A DNA stretch of 64,000 bases from Gemmatimonadota bacterium (GCA_016712265.1 JADJRJ010000030.1:806001-870000), one strand, 5' to 3'; counted from the first letter of the stretch, positions 27,641 to 37,111 are shown. Numbers and translations: made by a program. Notes: generated by a model from the sequence alone, not told the origin.

Positions 27641-28353
27641 CAGCGGAACATCTGCGAGGTGACCGTGAAAATAACCGGCAGGACGTCATCGCCGAAGCCG
27701 TCCGGCAGCGGACCAAACGCGCGCGAGCGACCCGCCGCCTCCACGGCACCGCGGGCACCGATGTCAAAGATCCGGTTCCCGGACGCTTTGCGAATCTCGA
27801 TGTCCATCACGCTGCCGTCGCGGCGGATGCGGAACGCGATGTCCACCGACCACGGCCTAGGGTCCGTCGTCTCGAAGTTCGCCCCGATCTGGTTCACGAT
27901 GTTGCGCAGGTACGCCGGGAACGGAAACTCCACCCCCGCCGTCTCCACGTTCGCCACGTCGGTCCCCGTCCCTCCCTTCTGGCCGCCTCCGGCTGTTGGG
28001 ACCGCCCCCTTCGGCTCGGCCCGCGTGGCGTTAGGTACCTGGGTCGCTCGGGGTGGCGGCGGGCGACGCGTCGGCGCTTCCGTACGCACCGGGTTCTTCT
28101 CCAGTGCTTCCACCCGGCTGGGAACCGGTGCTGTCGCGGGCTCGGTGCGCGGCACATCGGGCTGTACCTGCCCGATCGCGCGCGGCCCGGCCGGTGCCGC
28201 GACAAGGTTGATCCGATAGACCGGCGGCAACACCTCGGTCGGGCCTCGGGTTATCCACACAGCGAGCACGAGCAGACCCACATGCAGTCCCGTGGCAAGG
28301 GCAGCCGACGGGGCGAGGGACAGCGCAGGTGGCCGAACTTCGGTGCGGGACAT
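27640..28353 (-). CDS. TolA/TonB-like envelope energy-transducing protein
   Basis: ATG 28353 gives a 237-residue product; earlier in-frame codons overlap tolR. An N-terminal transmembrane anchor (about 15-35) leads to a Pro/Arg/Thr-rich periplasmic spacer. A C-terminal domain like the TonB/TolA terminal fold follows (about 145-235), containing RIRRDGSVMDIEIRKASGN and FDIGARGAVEAAGR. Lying between tolR and tolB, it should act as TolA, coupling the inner-membrane TolQR motor to TolB/Pal. The spacer is far shorter than the alpha-helical domain II of E. coli TolA, so TonB-type remains an alternative name. Confidence 0.85.
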   Translation of the reverse strand: MSRTEVRPPALSLAPSAALATGLHVGLLVLAVWITRGPTEVLPPVYRINLVAAPAGPRAIGQVQPDVPRTEPATAPVPSRVEALEKNPVRTEAPTRRPPPPRATQVPNATRAEPKGAVPTAGGGQKGGTGTDVANVETAGVEFPFPAYLRNIVNQIGANFETTDPRPWSVDIAFRIRRDGSVMDIEIRKASGNRIFDIGARGAVEAAGRSRAFGPLPDGFGDDVLPVIFTVTSQMFR

Positions 28354-28369
28354 CAAAAGGGTTTCGGGG

Positions 28370-28777
28370 TCAGCGACGGACAGGATCAACAGCGATGCCG
28401 ACTCCCTCGACACCAGCCTTGACCATCACGCCGAGTGCCCGCACCACGTCGCCGTGCGGTACGTCAGCTTCCGCTTGCAGGATAACCCCACGCTTGCCGC
28501 GGCGTTCCGCGAGACTCGCAAACGACGCCTCGAACTGGGCCCAGGTCAGTTCGGTCCGATCCACGCCGAGCCTTCCCCCACGGCGCACCGTCACGATCAT
28601 GTCCGCCTTCCCCTCGAGCGGGCGCGCCTCGCCCTTGGGCAACTTGATCTCCAGCCCGCCCTGCAGCATGGGCGCTGTGATCATGAAGATCACGAGCAGC
28701 AGCATCATCACGTCGATGAGGCTGACGACGTTGATCTCGGCGTTGAGCGGGTTTCGCTCCCGGCGGAGACGTCGCAT
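28370..28777 (-). CDS. tolR: ExbD/TolR family proton-channel subunit
   Basis: The product has one N-terminal transmembrane helix in the conserved block NVVSLIDVMMLLLVIFMITA, carrying the essential Asp, and a periplasmic domain of about 100 residues. ATG 28777 is preferred over the adjacent GTG 28780. TolR with TolQ forms the proton-driven motor of Tol-Pal. It follows tolQ by a few bases and precedes the tolA-like gene. TolR and ExbD cannot be told apart by sequence alone; the context favours TolR. Confidence 0.92.
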   Translation of the reverse strand: MRRLRRERNPLNAEINVVSLIDVMMLLLVIFMITAPMLQGGLEIKLPKGEARPLEGKADMIVTVRRGGRLGVDRTELTWAQFEASFASLAERRGKRGVILQAEADVPHGDVVRALGVMVKAGVEGVGIAVDPVRR

Positions 28778-28783
28778 CACGTG

Positions 28784-29500
28784 TTACACCCGCCCTTCGC
28801 GGACCAGGAGGGCGATGAGCTCGGAACCGAACCCCTGGAGCTCTCCCTCGATCCGGTTTACCCGGGTTGCGAAGACGTTGTACCCGAAGACCGCAGGGAT
28901 TGCCACGGCGAGCGCCATCGCGGTGGCCGTGAGTGCTGCGCCGACCCCGGGCCCGACCGCCGCGAGTGTGCCCCCGCCGGCGCTGGACAGCCCCACAAAG
29001 GTCTGGATGATGCCAAGGACGGTCCCGAGCAGCCCGATGAGCGGGGAGGCGGAGGCGATCATGGCGAGCGACGGGATGAATCGGCTCAGGGCATCCCTCT
29101 CGCGATCCGTCTGCGCGTCGAGGACAAGGTGGAGGGCCTCGACCTGCGACGCGCTGAACTTCGCGCTGCGCTCGGGGGTCGCGGCCATGGCCGGACGCGT
29201 CTCAGTCAGGAAGACCTCGGCGCGCTGAAATACACGGGACAGAGGACCCGCGCCGGCCTTGCGACTGATCGCCGCCACCTCGGCCACCGAGTTCGCACGC
29301 TCGAATTCGGCGAGGAAGTCCGTGCTCGTCCGCTGGACCGCACGGAATTCCCGCCACTTGGCCACCATCACCGTCCAACTCACCAACGACATCACCAGCA
29401 GGACGGCTAGTACCACTTGTGTTACGAGGTCTGCCGTGGTGATGAGGGCCCACGCTGATGTGGGCACGGCCGCCTCGACCTGGGCATACAGGGGCGTCAT
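28784..29500 (-). CDS. tolQ: MotA/TolQ/ExbB family proton-channel protein
   Basis: The 238-residue protein has three transmembrane segments (about 22-45, 140-165 and 180-205), with conserved SPLIGLLGTVLGIIQTF and GVGAALTATAMALAVAIPAV. These line the proton channel of TolQ/ExbB. It is the first gene of the tolQ-tolR-tolA-tolB-pal-cpoB run. It begins close to the preceding epimerase stop (29510), which may or may not share a transcript. Confidence 0.94.
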   Translation of the reverse strand: MTPLYAQVEAAVPTSAWALITTADLVTQVVLAVLLVMSLVSWTVMVAKWREFRAVQRTSTDFLAEFERANSVAEVAAISRKAGAGPLSRVFQRAEVFLTETRPAMAATPERSAKFSASQVEALHLVLDAQTDRERDALSRFIPSLAMIASASPLIGLLGTVLGIIQTFVGLSSAGGGTLAAVGPGVGAALTATAMALAVAIPAVFGYNVFATRVNRIEGELQGFGSELIALLVREGRV

Positions 29501-29509
29501 GCCATAAGG

Positions 29510-30460
29510 CTAATGACGCGAGGCAAAGTATGCGTAGGTCCGGGCCAGTCCTTCGGCCAGGGACACCTGCGGGGTCCACCCCAGCTCCTTCGCGGCCTTG
29601 GACGTGTTCACGGAAGAACGCATCTGTTCGCCCGCCCGGGCGGGCGCGTGGTTGACCGTCCCCTCCTTGCCGGCGGACGCGTAGATCGTCCGTGCGAGGT
29701 CGAGAACGGAAGTCTCCACCCCGGTGCCGATGTTGAACGCCCGCACATCCAGCTGCCGCATCTTCGGGAGTGGGTTGGTCGCCGCCAGATAGTTCGCCCG
29801 GGCGACGTCGCCGGCGTAGACGTAGTCCCGCGTCTGCTGGCCATCGCCAAACACCGTCAGGGTCTCACCGGCGAGGGCGCGCTTGCAGAAGATGGCCACT
29901 ACCCCAGCCTCCCCATGCGGGTCCTGTCGCGGCCCATACACGTTGGCATATCGCAGCGCGACGGTATCCAAGCCGTGCACACGCGCGAAGTACCCCATGT
30001 AGTACTCGACAGAGAGCTTGGCGATGCCATAGGGGGACTCGGGATCCTTCGGCATGTCCTCTACGGTCGGCACCTGCACGAAGTCGCCGTAGATCGCCCC
30101 GCCCGTCGATGAGAACACGAAACGGGTAGCGCGACCCGACGCACGCACCGCCTCGAGCAGGTTGAGCGAACCGCCGATGTTGACGGCTGCGTCGTACGCC
30201 GGATCGGCGACCGACTTCCGCACGTCGATCTGGGCCGCCAGGTGGCAGACGACATCGAATCCGCCGGTGCGAACCAGGGCCGCCGCTTCACTGGAGGTGA
30301 TGTCCAGGTGATGCAGTACAGCCGACGCGGGCACGTTTTCCCGCTTGCCGGACGACAAGTTGTCGAGCACCTCGACGGTGTCGCCGGCCGCGAGGAAGGC
30401 CTCGGCAACGTGTGAGCCGATAAAGCCCGCCCCGCCGGTGACCAGGACGCGCCGCGTCAT
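29510..30460 (-). CDS. NAD-dependent epimerase (UDP-glucose 4-epimerase-like)
   Basis: ATG 30460 begins TRRVLVTGGAGFIGSHV, the Rossmann GxxGxxG. The upstream reading to 30610 crosses the ssb terminator and is discarded. The 316-residue extended SDR has the catalytic Ser-Thr block FVFSSTGGAIYGD, the YGIAK catalytic Tyr-Lys, RYANVYGPRQDPHGEAGVVA and FGDGQQTRDYVYAGDVARA. GalE-like enzymes interconvert UDP-glucose/galactose or their N-acetyl forms; exact substrate is not decided. It is separated from ssb by a terminator and precedes tolQ. Confidence 0.88.
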   Translation of the reverse strand: MTRRVLVTGGAGFIGSHVAEAFLAAGDTVEVLDNLSSGKRENVPASAVLHHLDITSSEAAALVRTGGFDVVCHLAAQIDVRKSVADPAYDAAVNIGGSLNLLEAVRASGRATRFVFSSTGGAIYGDFVQVPTVEDMPKDPESPYGIAKLSVEYYMGYFARVHGLDTVALRYANVYGPRQDPHGEAGVVAIFCKRALAGETLTVFGDGQQTRDYVYAGDVARANYLAATNPLPKMRQLDVRAFNIGTGVETSVLDLARTIYASAGKEGTVNHAPARAGEQMRSSVNTSKAAKELGWTPQVSLAEGLARTYAYFASRH

Positions 30461-30585
30461 CGGTGAGCTCCGGCTCGGGCGGTTGACGGGTTCTGTTGAT
30501 TCTGGGACACTGGATAAATTCGCGAAGATTGTGGTCGGATTCCGCTCCCTCCACCCGGCCACGACGCACCCTGTGGCGCGACGTG

Positions 30586-30613
30586 AAAAGGGGTGGGGGA
30601 CCTCCCCCACCCC
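30586..30613 (-). terminator. Rho-independent terminator after ssb
   Basis: On the minus strand a stem GGGGTGGGGG / CCCCCACCCC (10 bp, 4-nt loop AGGT) is followed directly by TTTT (AAAA at 30586-30589 on the plus strand). It starts 11 nt after the ssb stop and so should end the uvrB-to-ssb transcript before the epimerase gene. Confidence 0.85.
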
Positions 30614-30624
30614 CCATTAGACGA

Positions 30625-31140
30625 TCAAAACGGAAGATCGTCGTCGGCGTCTTCCAAGGCGCGCGGGAACTCCTCGAAGTCCTCACTGGCCGCCGCTGCG
30701 GCCGGAGGCCGACCGCGGTCAGGGGCCGCTGAACGGGAACGTCCGCCCCCCTCCCAGTCCCCCCCTCCACCGCCCTCGCCCCGCGGCGACAGGAGGATGA
30801 GGTCGCGGACCCGAATCTCCGTCATGTAGCGCGTCTGGCCGCTCTGGTCCTGCCACTGGCGGTACTCAATGCTCCCCTCGACGAACACCTTGTCGCCCTT
30901 CTTGACGAACTTCTCCACGATGTCCGCCAGCCCCATTCCGGAGCCGCTTCGCCCGTTCCAGGCAATGCAGCGGTGCCACTCCGTCTTCTCCTGCCGCTGA
31001 CCGCCGCCGGCCTGGTCGCTCCAGGACTTGGAGGTCGCGAGGGAGAAATCCGCCACGCGTCCGCCGCTGCTGGTGGAACGTACTTCGGGGTCCTTTCCGA
31101 CGTTCCCGATCAATTGCACCTTGTTCAAGCTCTTGGCCAC
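30625..31140 (-). CDS. ssb: Single-stranded DNA-binding protein
   Basis: The GTG at 31140 is chosen because a strong AGGAGG lies 5 nt before it and the product then begins AKSLNKVQLIGNVGKDPEVR, the usual SSB N-terminus. The 171-residue product has the OB fold (1-115), a Gly/Arg-rich linker and the acidic tip DADDDLPF that recruits partner repair proteins. It coats single-stranded DNA in replication and repair. An upstream in-frame start at 31230 lacks a ribosome site. Confidence 0.97.
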   Translation of the reverse strand: MAKSLNKVQLIGNVGKDPEVRSTSSGGRVADFSLATSKSWSDQAGGGQRQEKTEWHRCIAWNGRSGSGMGLADIVEKFVKKGDKVFVEGSIEYRQWQDQSGQTRYMTEIRVRDLILLSPRGEGGGGGDWEGGGRSRSAAPDRGRPPAAAAASEDFEEFPRALEDADDDLPF

Positions 31141-31239
31141 AGGTTCCTCCTGGCGAGTGGGTTGACTCGCTGCGCATGGTAGGCGGGGGAGCGCAGGCGC
31201 CCACCACCGCTGTATTTCCAACAGCAACAAAAATCGCGT

Positions 31240-31728
31240 TTACGCCCCGCGGAGGCTCCGACGCATCACGATCGCGTCTTCCTCGGGACGCGCATAATAG
31301 CGCTTTCGCAGGCCGACGTCGTCGAACCCCAGCTGCGTGTACAGCCGCCGGGCCGCTGTGTTCGACGCGCGCACCTCGAGCCAACAGTCGAACGCCCCGG
31401 CGCCCCGAACCAGGTCCATCACCCCGCGAACGAGCATCGCCCCAACGCCTTGCCCCCGGTGGCTGGGCGAAACCGCGACGTTGGCGACCTCGGCCTCGTC
31501 TGCCGCCGCATGGGCTATCGCATACCCGACAACCCTTTCGTCCCCCAATTCTGCGGCAACGACCGCGACGAGAAAATGGGAGGTCGATCGTTCCAACTCT
31601 TCGAGCAGTGCCTGATGGCTCCACGGATCGGAGAAGCAGGCACGTTCAATGACGTCCACGGCACCGATGTCCTCCGGGAGTGCTTGACGCACCGCGTAGC
31701 GATCGGTCGCTGATCTCGACGAGGGCAT
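31240..31728 (-). CDS. rimI: Ribosomal protein S18 alanine N-acetyltransferase RimI-like
   Basis: The 162-residue GNAT protein has the acetyl-CoA motif SPSHRGQGVGAMLVRGVMD, EVANVAV before it, and LEVRASNTAARRLYTQLGF, all typical of RimI. Its start overlaps the tsaB stop as TGATG. RimI is often coded with tsaB/tsaE, and in some species acetylates S18 or other N-termini; the substrate here is inferred from family and context. Confidence 0.9.
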   Translation of the reverse strand: MPSSRSATDRYAVRQALPEDIGAVDVIERACFSDPWSHQALLEELERSTSHFLVAVVAAELGDERVVGYAIAHAAADEAEVANVAVSPSHRGQGVGAMLVRGVMDLVRGAGAFDCWLEVRASNTAARRLYTQLGFDDVGLRKRYYARPEEDAIVMRRSLRGA

Positions 31729-32375
31729 CAGCCCGGCCCCGCCGGCAGGGATCGCCCATGCCGCGCCTCCCAGACGACTTGTGCCTCAGCCAGTCGGCCG
31801 TATTCCGGCTCCCACGATGCCAGATCGACGCGCGCCGCCAACCCGCCGAGCAGCAATCCCGGTAGGTGCGCGGCGTGGGGACGTCCGTTGGGTTCGGAGA
31901 GAGATACCAGGCGCACCCCTTCCTCCCCGTCAAGGGATTTCGCCGAATCCGCGCTGATCCTTCGCCATGGACCGACGGCCACCGGAGCCCCGCTTCTCCG
32001 CGCGAACTCCTGGACGTAGACCTCGCCACGTAGCGCATCGAGCGCGATCACGAATGTCCCGTCACCCAGCGCAGGGTCCGAGGCCGCGAGGGCCAGTGAC
32101 GACCCGGACCAAAGCGGCAGGTTGCGCGCGGTCGCGATCCCCTTGGCGATGGACGCCGCGATGCGCAGCGAAGTGAAGCTTCCTGGTCCGCCGCCCACCC
32201 AAACGGCGGTGAGGCAATCCCACCCCCCGGCCACGGCCACGACCCGAACCACCTCTGGCAGGAGTCGCTCCTCCGTAGCGCCGCGCATCGCCACCTGGCC
32301 GGAGGCGACGACGTTAGCCCCGTCGAGCACGGCCACGGAACCCACGTAGGTGCTGGCGTCGAGGGCAAGCCACAT
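31728..32375 (-). CDS. tsaB: tRNA t6A biosynthesis protein TsaB
   Basis: ATG 32375 (WLALDASTYVGSVAV) lies 1 nt past the tsaE stop and gives 215 residues. It has the ASKHA-fold N-terminus and the GGGPGSFTSLRIAASIAKG signature (about 65-83). TsaB dimerises with TsaD to form threonylcarbamoyl-adenosine at tRNA position 37. The neighbouring tsaE and rimI are its usual companions. tsaD is not in the window. Confidence 0.94.
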   Translation of the reverse strand: MWLALDASTYVGSVAVLDGANVVASGQVAMRGATEERLLPEVVRVVAVAGGWDCLTAVWVGGGPGSFTSLRIAASIAKGIATARNLPLWSGSSLALAASDPALGDGTFVIALDALRGEVYVQEFARRSGAPVAVGPWRRISADSAKSLDGEEGVRLVSLSEPNGRPHAAHLPGLLLGGLAARVDLASWEPEYGRLAEAQVVWEARHGRSLPAGPG

Positions 32376-32376
32376 C

Positions 32377-32808
32377 TCAGGCCACCACCAGGCGCCGAAC
32401 GGCGGCGTCTCCCGGCACGGTTTCCAGATGCACATCGAGGCGCGCGGCAGGAAGCGCAGGCCCCGCCCGTTCCGGCCATTCGATCATCACCGCCGCATCC
32501 CCCGCGAGGATGTCGTCCCAACCCAGCTGCAGGAGGTCGTTTGGACTCGCGATGCGGTAGAGGTCGAGGTGCCAGAGGGTCCCCCGATCACCCACATACT
32601 GGTGCACGAGGGCATAGGTAGGTGAGGTGACCTCGGCGGTGATGCCAAATCCGCGCGCGATCGCCTGGGCCAGCGTGGTCTTGCCCGCACCAAGGTCCCC
32701 GCGCAGCGCGATGAGGTCGCCGGGCACCAGGGTGGCCCCCAGCGCCTCCCCCCACGCCTGCAGCACCTCACGCGAGACCTGCCGGTCGACCGGCCTAACG
32801 ACGGGCAC
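32377..32808 (-). CDS. tsaE: tRNA t6A biosynthesis ATPase TsaE
   Basis: The P-loop GDLGAGKTTLAQAIARG is diagnostic, followed by VTSPTYALVHQY, LWHLDLYRI and IEWPERAG, all typical of TsaE. The start is uncertain: GTG 32808, which overlaps the uvrB stop by 14 nt, gives 143 residues of normal length. A TTG at 32817 or a codon at 32865 would add residues within uvrB. TsaE is the ATPase that resets the TsaBD complex in t6A synthesis. Confidence 0.9.
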   Translation of the reverse strand: MPVVRPVDRQVSREVLQAWGEALGATLVPGDLIALRGDLGAGKTTLAQAIARGFGITAEVTSPTYALVHQYVGDRGTLWHLDLYRIASPNDLLQLGWDDILAGDAAVMIEWPERAGPALPAARLDVHLETVPGDAAVRRLVVA

Positions 32809-34846
32809 GGATGTCGGCAAAGGCGTCGCGCTTACGCGCGTTGTTGGACCGATCGCGCGCGGCACGCAGCTCGAACACCGCGTCCCGCAACCGGGCCGCG
32901 TTCTCGAAGTCGAGAGCGGTGGCGGCCTCCTTCATTTCGGCCTCGAGGGCCGCCAGGCGTTGCGCGTACTCCTCGGCGCCGTACGAGGCCGTGGGCTCGG
33001 CGACCTTGCGTGCCCGCGCCTCCCGTTCGTCGCGCGCATCGGCCACGCGCGTGATGAACCGCACCTCGTCGACGCTCTTCTCGACCCCGCGCGGGACAAC
33101 CCCATGCTCCAGGTTGGAGCGCACCTGGACCTCCCGACGCCGCGACGTCTCGGAAATGCAGCGTTGCATGGAATCGGTCATGCGGTCGGCGTAGAAGATC
33201 GCGCGACCATTCACGTGGCGCGCCGCGCGGCCTACCGTTTGGATAAGCGATCGATCTGAGCGGAGGAACCCTTCCTGGTCCGCGTCGAGGATCGCTACGA
33301 GCGACACCTCGGGCATGTCGAGCCCCTCGCGCAGGAGGTTGATCCCGACCAGCACGTCGAACTCGCCGAGTCGCAGGCCGCGAATGATCTCCATCCGTTC
33401 GATCGCATCGATATCGGCGTGCATGTAACGCACGCGCACGCCGACCTGCGACAGATAGTCCGACAGGTCTTCGGCCATCCGCTTGGTGAGCGTAGTGACG
33501 AGGACGCGCTCCCCGCGCCGCTCGCGAAGGCGAATCTCGTTCAGCAGGTCGTCCACCTGCCCACGGACGGGGCGCACCTCGATCTCCGGATCGACCAGAC
33601 CCGTGGGCCGGATGATCTGCTCAACAACCACCCCGTCGGAGAGTTGCAGCTCGAGTTCGGACGGCGTCGCGCTGACGAAGACGGCTCGCGGTGTCAGCCG
33701 CATGAACTCATCGAAAATCAGCGGTCGGTTGTCCAGGGCACTCGGTAGCCGGAAGCCGAACTCGACGAGTGTTTCCTTGCGGGCCCGGTCGCCATTGTAC
33801 ATCCCACGCACTTGCGGCAAGGTGACATGGGACTCGTCGACGACCACGAGAAAGTCCTCGGGGAAATAGTCGAACAACACGGCGGGCCGTTCACCTTCCG
33901 TCCGTCCCGAGAGGTGACGCGAATAGTTCTCGATGCCCGCACACGTGCCGATCTCGAGCATCATCTCCAGGTCGAAGTTCGTGCGCGACTCCAGCCGCTG
34001 CGCCTCCAGCAGCTTGCCGGAGTTGCGCAGCACCGCAAGCCGCTCGGCCAATTCCGCACGGATCGCCGTGGCGGCACGCTCCAGGCTTGGTCGCGACGTG
34101 ATGAAGTGCTTCGCCGGATAGATCGCCGTGCGCTCCAGCTCGGCGATCGTGTCCCCCGTGACCGTCGAGATCTTGGAGATCTTCTCGATTTCATCCCCCC
34201 ACATCTCGACCCGCACCCCCTGCTCCTCATACGCGGGCAGGATCTCGATCGTATCCCCGCGCACCCGGAACGACCCGCGATCGAAGCTCATGTCGTTCCG
34301 CGAATACAGGATCCCGACCAGCTGGCGCAAGATCTGGTCGCGCGACACCTGCTGCCCGCGCTCCAACAGCACCATGCGCTTCCGGTACTCCACCGGGTCC
34401 CCGAGGCCATAGATCGCCGAGACGGTCGCCACGATGATGACGTCATCGCGTTCCATCAGGGACGACGTGGCCCGCAGGCGCAGCCGGTCGATGTCCTCGT
34501 TGATCGAGGCATCCTTCTCGATGTAGGTATCACTCGAGGGGACGTACGCTTCCGGCTGGTAATAGTCGTAGTACGAGATGAAGTACTCGACGGCGTTCGT
34601 CGGGAAGAAGCTCTTCAGCTCCCCATACAGCTGCGCCGCCAGCGTCTTGTTGTGGGAGAGGACCAGGGTGGGCTTGCCATAGTTGGCGATGACATTCGCC
34701 ATCGTCATCGTCTTCCCCGACCCCGTGACCCCGAGCAGTGTCTGAAAGCGATCCCCGCGCGCGAGCCCGGCCGTCAGCTCGGCGATCGCCGCGGGCTGGT
34801 CGCCGGCCGGGGCAAAGGGGGCCTGTAAGCGGAAGGGCGCTGACAT
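32795..34846 (-). CDS. uvrB: Excinuclease ABC subunit B
   Basis: The 683-residue protein has Walker A GVTGSGKTMTMANVIANYG, the beta-hairpin region with YYDYYQPEAYVPSSDTYIEK, DESHVTLPQVRGMY and the helicase block GINLLREGLDMPEVSLVAILDAD. A C-terminal UVR domain (about 635-670) binds UvrC. It verifies damage in nucleotide excision repair. Length is normal. It is followed closely by tsaE-tsaB-rimI and sits 75 nt downstream of rel. Confidence 0.98.
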   Translation of the reverse strand: MSAPFRLQAPFAPAGDQPAAIAELTAGLARGDRFQTLLGVTGSGKTMTMANVIANYGKPTLVLSHNKTLAAQLYGELKSFFPTNAVEYFISYYDYYQPEAYVPSSDTYIEKDASINEDIDRLRLRATSSLMERDDVIIVATVSAIYGLGDPVEYRKRMVLLERGQQVSRDQILRQLVGILYSRNDMSFDRGSFRVRGDTIEILPAYEEQGVRVEMWGDEIEKISKISTVTGDTIAELERTAIYPAKHFITSRPSLERAATAIRAELAERLAVLRNSGKLLEAQRLESRTNFDLEMMLEIGTCAGIENYSRHLSGRTEGERPAVLFDYFPEDFLVVVDESHVTLPQVRGMYNGDRARKETLVEFGFRLPSALDNRPLIFDEFMRLTPRAVFVSATPSELELQLSDGVVVEQIIRPTGLVDPEIEVRPVRGQVDDLLNEIRLRERRGERVLVTTLTKRMAEDLSDYLSQVGVRVRYMHADIDAIERMEIIRGLRLGEFDVLVGINLLREGLDMPEVSLVAILDADQEGFLRSDRSLIQTVGRAARHVNGRAIFYADRMTDSMQRCISETSRRREVQVRSNLEHGVVPRGVEKSVDEVRFITRVADARDEREARARKVAEPTASYGAEEYAQRLAALEAEMKEAATALDFENAARLRDAVFELRAARDRSNNARKRDAFADIRARR

Positions 34847-34921
34847 GGGCGGAAATCTACCATGCCGGTGTTTCTTCGGGCAGCACCCCCGGAGGAGTAT
34901 TTCCGGCCAGTTCCCGTGCCC

Positions 34922-37096
34922 CTAGCCCGAGTCGCTGATCCGCTCCTTCCGCTGCACGTCCTGGATCCCCTTCACCCGGCGAACCGCCTTGATGATCCGC
35001 TGGAGGTGGGAAAGGTTCTCGACCTCCACCACGGCCGCCCCGCTCACCCGCGCATCGGTGGTCTTGAGCTCCATGCTTCGAATGTCCGTCCCGGTGGAAC
35101 TCACCGCCGCCGCGACGTCCGCGTACAGCCCACGACGATCGAATCCATCCAGGCTGAGCCGTACCTCGAACCGCTCCCCGGGCTGCTCCTGCCAATCGAT
35201 GTCCAGGCGGCGCTCCGGCTCGTGAACGAGCATCAGGAGGTTCGGGCAGTCCCCCCGATGGATGCTGACCCCACGGCCACGCGTCACGTAGCCGACCACC
35301 GGGTCACCCGGGACCGGCTGGCAGCAGTGCGCATAGCGCACCATCAGACCGTCGGCCCCCTGGATCCTGATCCCCTTCCCTGTGCCCCGGATGCGGTCGA
35401 CCAGCCGCTCGATGGCCGTCGGCTTGGGGATGTGCTCCGGACTCTCGGCTTCCGGATAGAGCGCCTTGAGGACCTGCGTCACGTTCAGGTCGCCCTGGCC
35501 GAGCGAGGCGATTAGCTGATGCGAGTCGTTGAGACCGAGGGTGGTGGCGCCGGCCTCGAGGCGCGCTTCGTCGAGTTTGGCCAGGCGCCGACGCCGCACC
35601 TCGCGCTCCAGGATCTCCCGGCCAATCTTCGCCGAGGATTGCTCTTCCTCCTGCCGGAGCCACTGGCGGATCTTGTGCCGAGCTCGACCGGTCCGGACGT
35701 GGGCCAACCAATCCCGGCTGGGGCGCGCGTTCGGCGACGTGAGGATCTCCACGGTCTCCGAGTTCTTCAGCTCCCGGGAGAGTGGCGCGACCTTGCCGTT
35801 CACCTTGGCCCCCTGGCAGTGCGTGCCCACCTCGGTGTGCACCGCAAAGGCGAAGTCGATCGGGGTCGCGCCACGGGGCAACTGGATCACGTCGCCCGTC
35901 GGCGTGAACAGGAAGATCTCGTCCTGATACAAGTCCAGCTTGAGGAACTCGAGGAACTCCGCCGGATCCTTGGCATCGAGCTGCAGCTCGAGCACCTTCC
36001 GGAACCACGAGAGGTGGCGATCGAGTTCATCCGCCGACTTCGACTCCTCCTTGAACCGCCAGTGCGCCGCGATCCCGTAGTCTGCGGTGCGGTGCATGTC
36101 CCGCGTGCGAATCTGGATCTCGTACAACTGGCGCCCCGGCCCGAAGATGGTCGTGTGCAAGGACTGGTAGCCGTTGGACTTGGGCTGGGCGATGTAGTCC
36201 TTGATGCGCTCCTGTACCGGCGTCCACCCGTCGTGGATGATGCCTAACGTGTGGTAGCAATCCGGCACCGAGTTGACCAACACGCGGATCGCGAGCAGGT
36301 CGAAAATCTCCTCGTAGGGCCGCTGGCGCTTGAGCATCTTCTTGTGGATCGACCACAGGTGCTTGGGCCGTCCCGTTACCTCCACCTCGCGTATTCCCGC
36401 CTCCCCGAGGGTCCGCTGCAACGGCTCGATGAGCGCCTTGATCAGGGCCTCGCGTTCGCCGCGCTTGGCTTGGACGAGCTTGGCCAGGGCCCGATAGGCC
36501 TCGGGCTCCAGGTACTTGAACGCCAGGTCCTCCAGCTCCCACTTCATCTTCGCCATGCCGAAGCGGTGGGCGAGTGGGGCGTACAGGTCCATCGTCTCCT
36601 GCGCGATCCGCTCCCGCTTTTCCTCCGCGAGCCAGTCCAGCGTGCGCATGTTGTGGAGTCGATCAGCCAGCTTGATGATGATGACGCGCGCATCCTTGGC
36701 GATCGAGACCAGGAGCTTGCGGTAATTCTCGACTTGGCGGTTCTCCGTCGAGTTCATCGGGAGATGGCCGATCTTCGTCAGTCCGTCGACGATCTGCGCG
36801 ATCTCGGTCCCGAACTCGCGGGCGAGATCTTCGTAGGTGACCTCCGTGTCCTCGATCACGTCGTGTACGAGACCGCTGGCCACAGTCGCCGTATCCAGCT
36901 GCAGGTCGGCGAGAATCTTCGCCACCTCCACGCAGTGCGTGACGAACGGGTCTCCGTTCTTGCGCAGCTGGCCGCTGTGGGCACGCGCGCTCAGGTCATA
37001 GGCGCGCGCCAGCAGCGCCGTGTCCAGGCGTTCCGGGATAGGCTCACCGGCGGGCCACCAGGGGAGCGGGGGTCGGGTTGGCAGTGTCGACGTCAC
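34922..37096 (-). CDS. rel: Bifunctional (p)ppGpp synthetase/hydrolase Rel/SpoT
   Basis: The GTG start gives 724 residues. An HD hydrolase domain (about 40-190) keeps VHDVIEDT and DRLHNMRT, so hydrolysis should be intact. The synthetase domain (about 235-350) has GRPKHLWSIHKKM and an RxKD motif (RIKDYIAQPKSNGYQSLHT), the bifunctional-type signature. A TGS domain (about 395-455, DEIFLFTPTGDVIQLPRG) and a C-terminal ACT domain follow. Rel makes and destroys the alarmone ppGpp on stalled ribosomes. It lies between radC and uvrB. Confidence 0.96.
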   Translation of the reverse strand: MTSTLPTRPPLPWWPAGEPIPERLDTALLARAYDLSARAHSGQLRKNGDPFVTHCVEVAKILADLQLDTATVASGLVHDVIEDTEVTYEDLAREFGTEIAQIVDGLTKIGHLPMNSTENRQVENYRKLLVSIAKDARVIIIKLADRLHNMRTLDWLAEEKRERIAQETMDLYAPLAHRFGMAKMKWELEDLAFKYLEPEAYRALAKLVQAKRGEREALIKALIEPLQRTLGEAGIREVEVTGRPKHLWSIHKKMLKRQRPYEEIFDLLAIRVLVNSVPDCYHTLGIIHDGWTPVQERIKDYIAQPKSNGYQSLHTTIFGPGRQLYEIQIRTRDMHRTADYGIAAHWRFKEESKSADELDRHLSWFRKVLELQLDAKDPAEFLEFLKLDLYQDEIFLFTPTGDVIQLPRGATPIDFAFAVHTEVGTHCQGAKVNGKVAPLSRELKNSETVEILTSPNARPSRDWLAHVRTGRARHKIRQWLRQEEEQSSAKIGREILEREVRRRRLAKLDEARLEAGATTLGLNDSHQLIASLGQGDLNVTQVLKALYPEAESPEHIPKPTAIERLVDRIRGTGKGIRIQGADGLMVRYAHCCQPVPGDPVVGYVTRGRGVSIHRGDCPNLLMLVHEPERRLDIDWQEQPGERFEVRLSLDGFDRRGLYADVAAAVSSTGTDIRSMELKTTDARVSGAAVVEVENLSHLQRIIKAVRRVKGIQDVQRKERISDSG

Positions 37097-37111
37097 AGTA
37101 TCTCTCGGACC

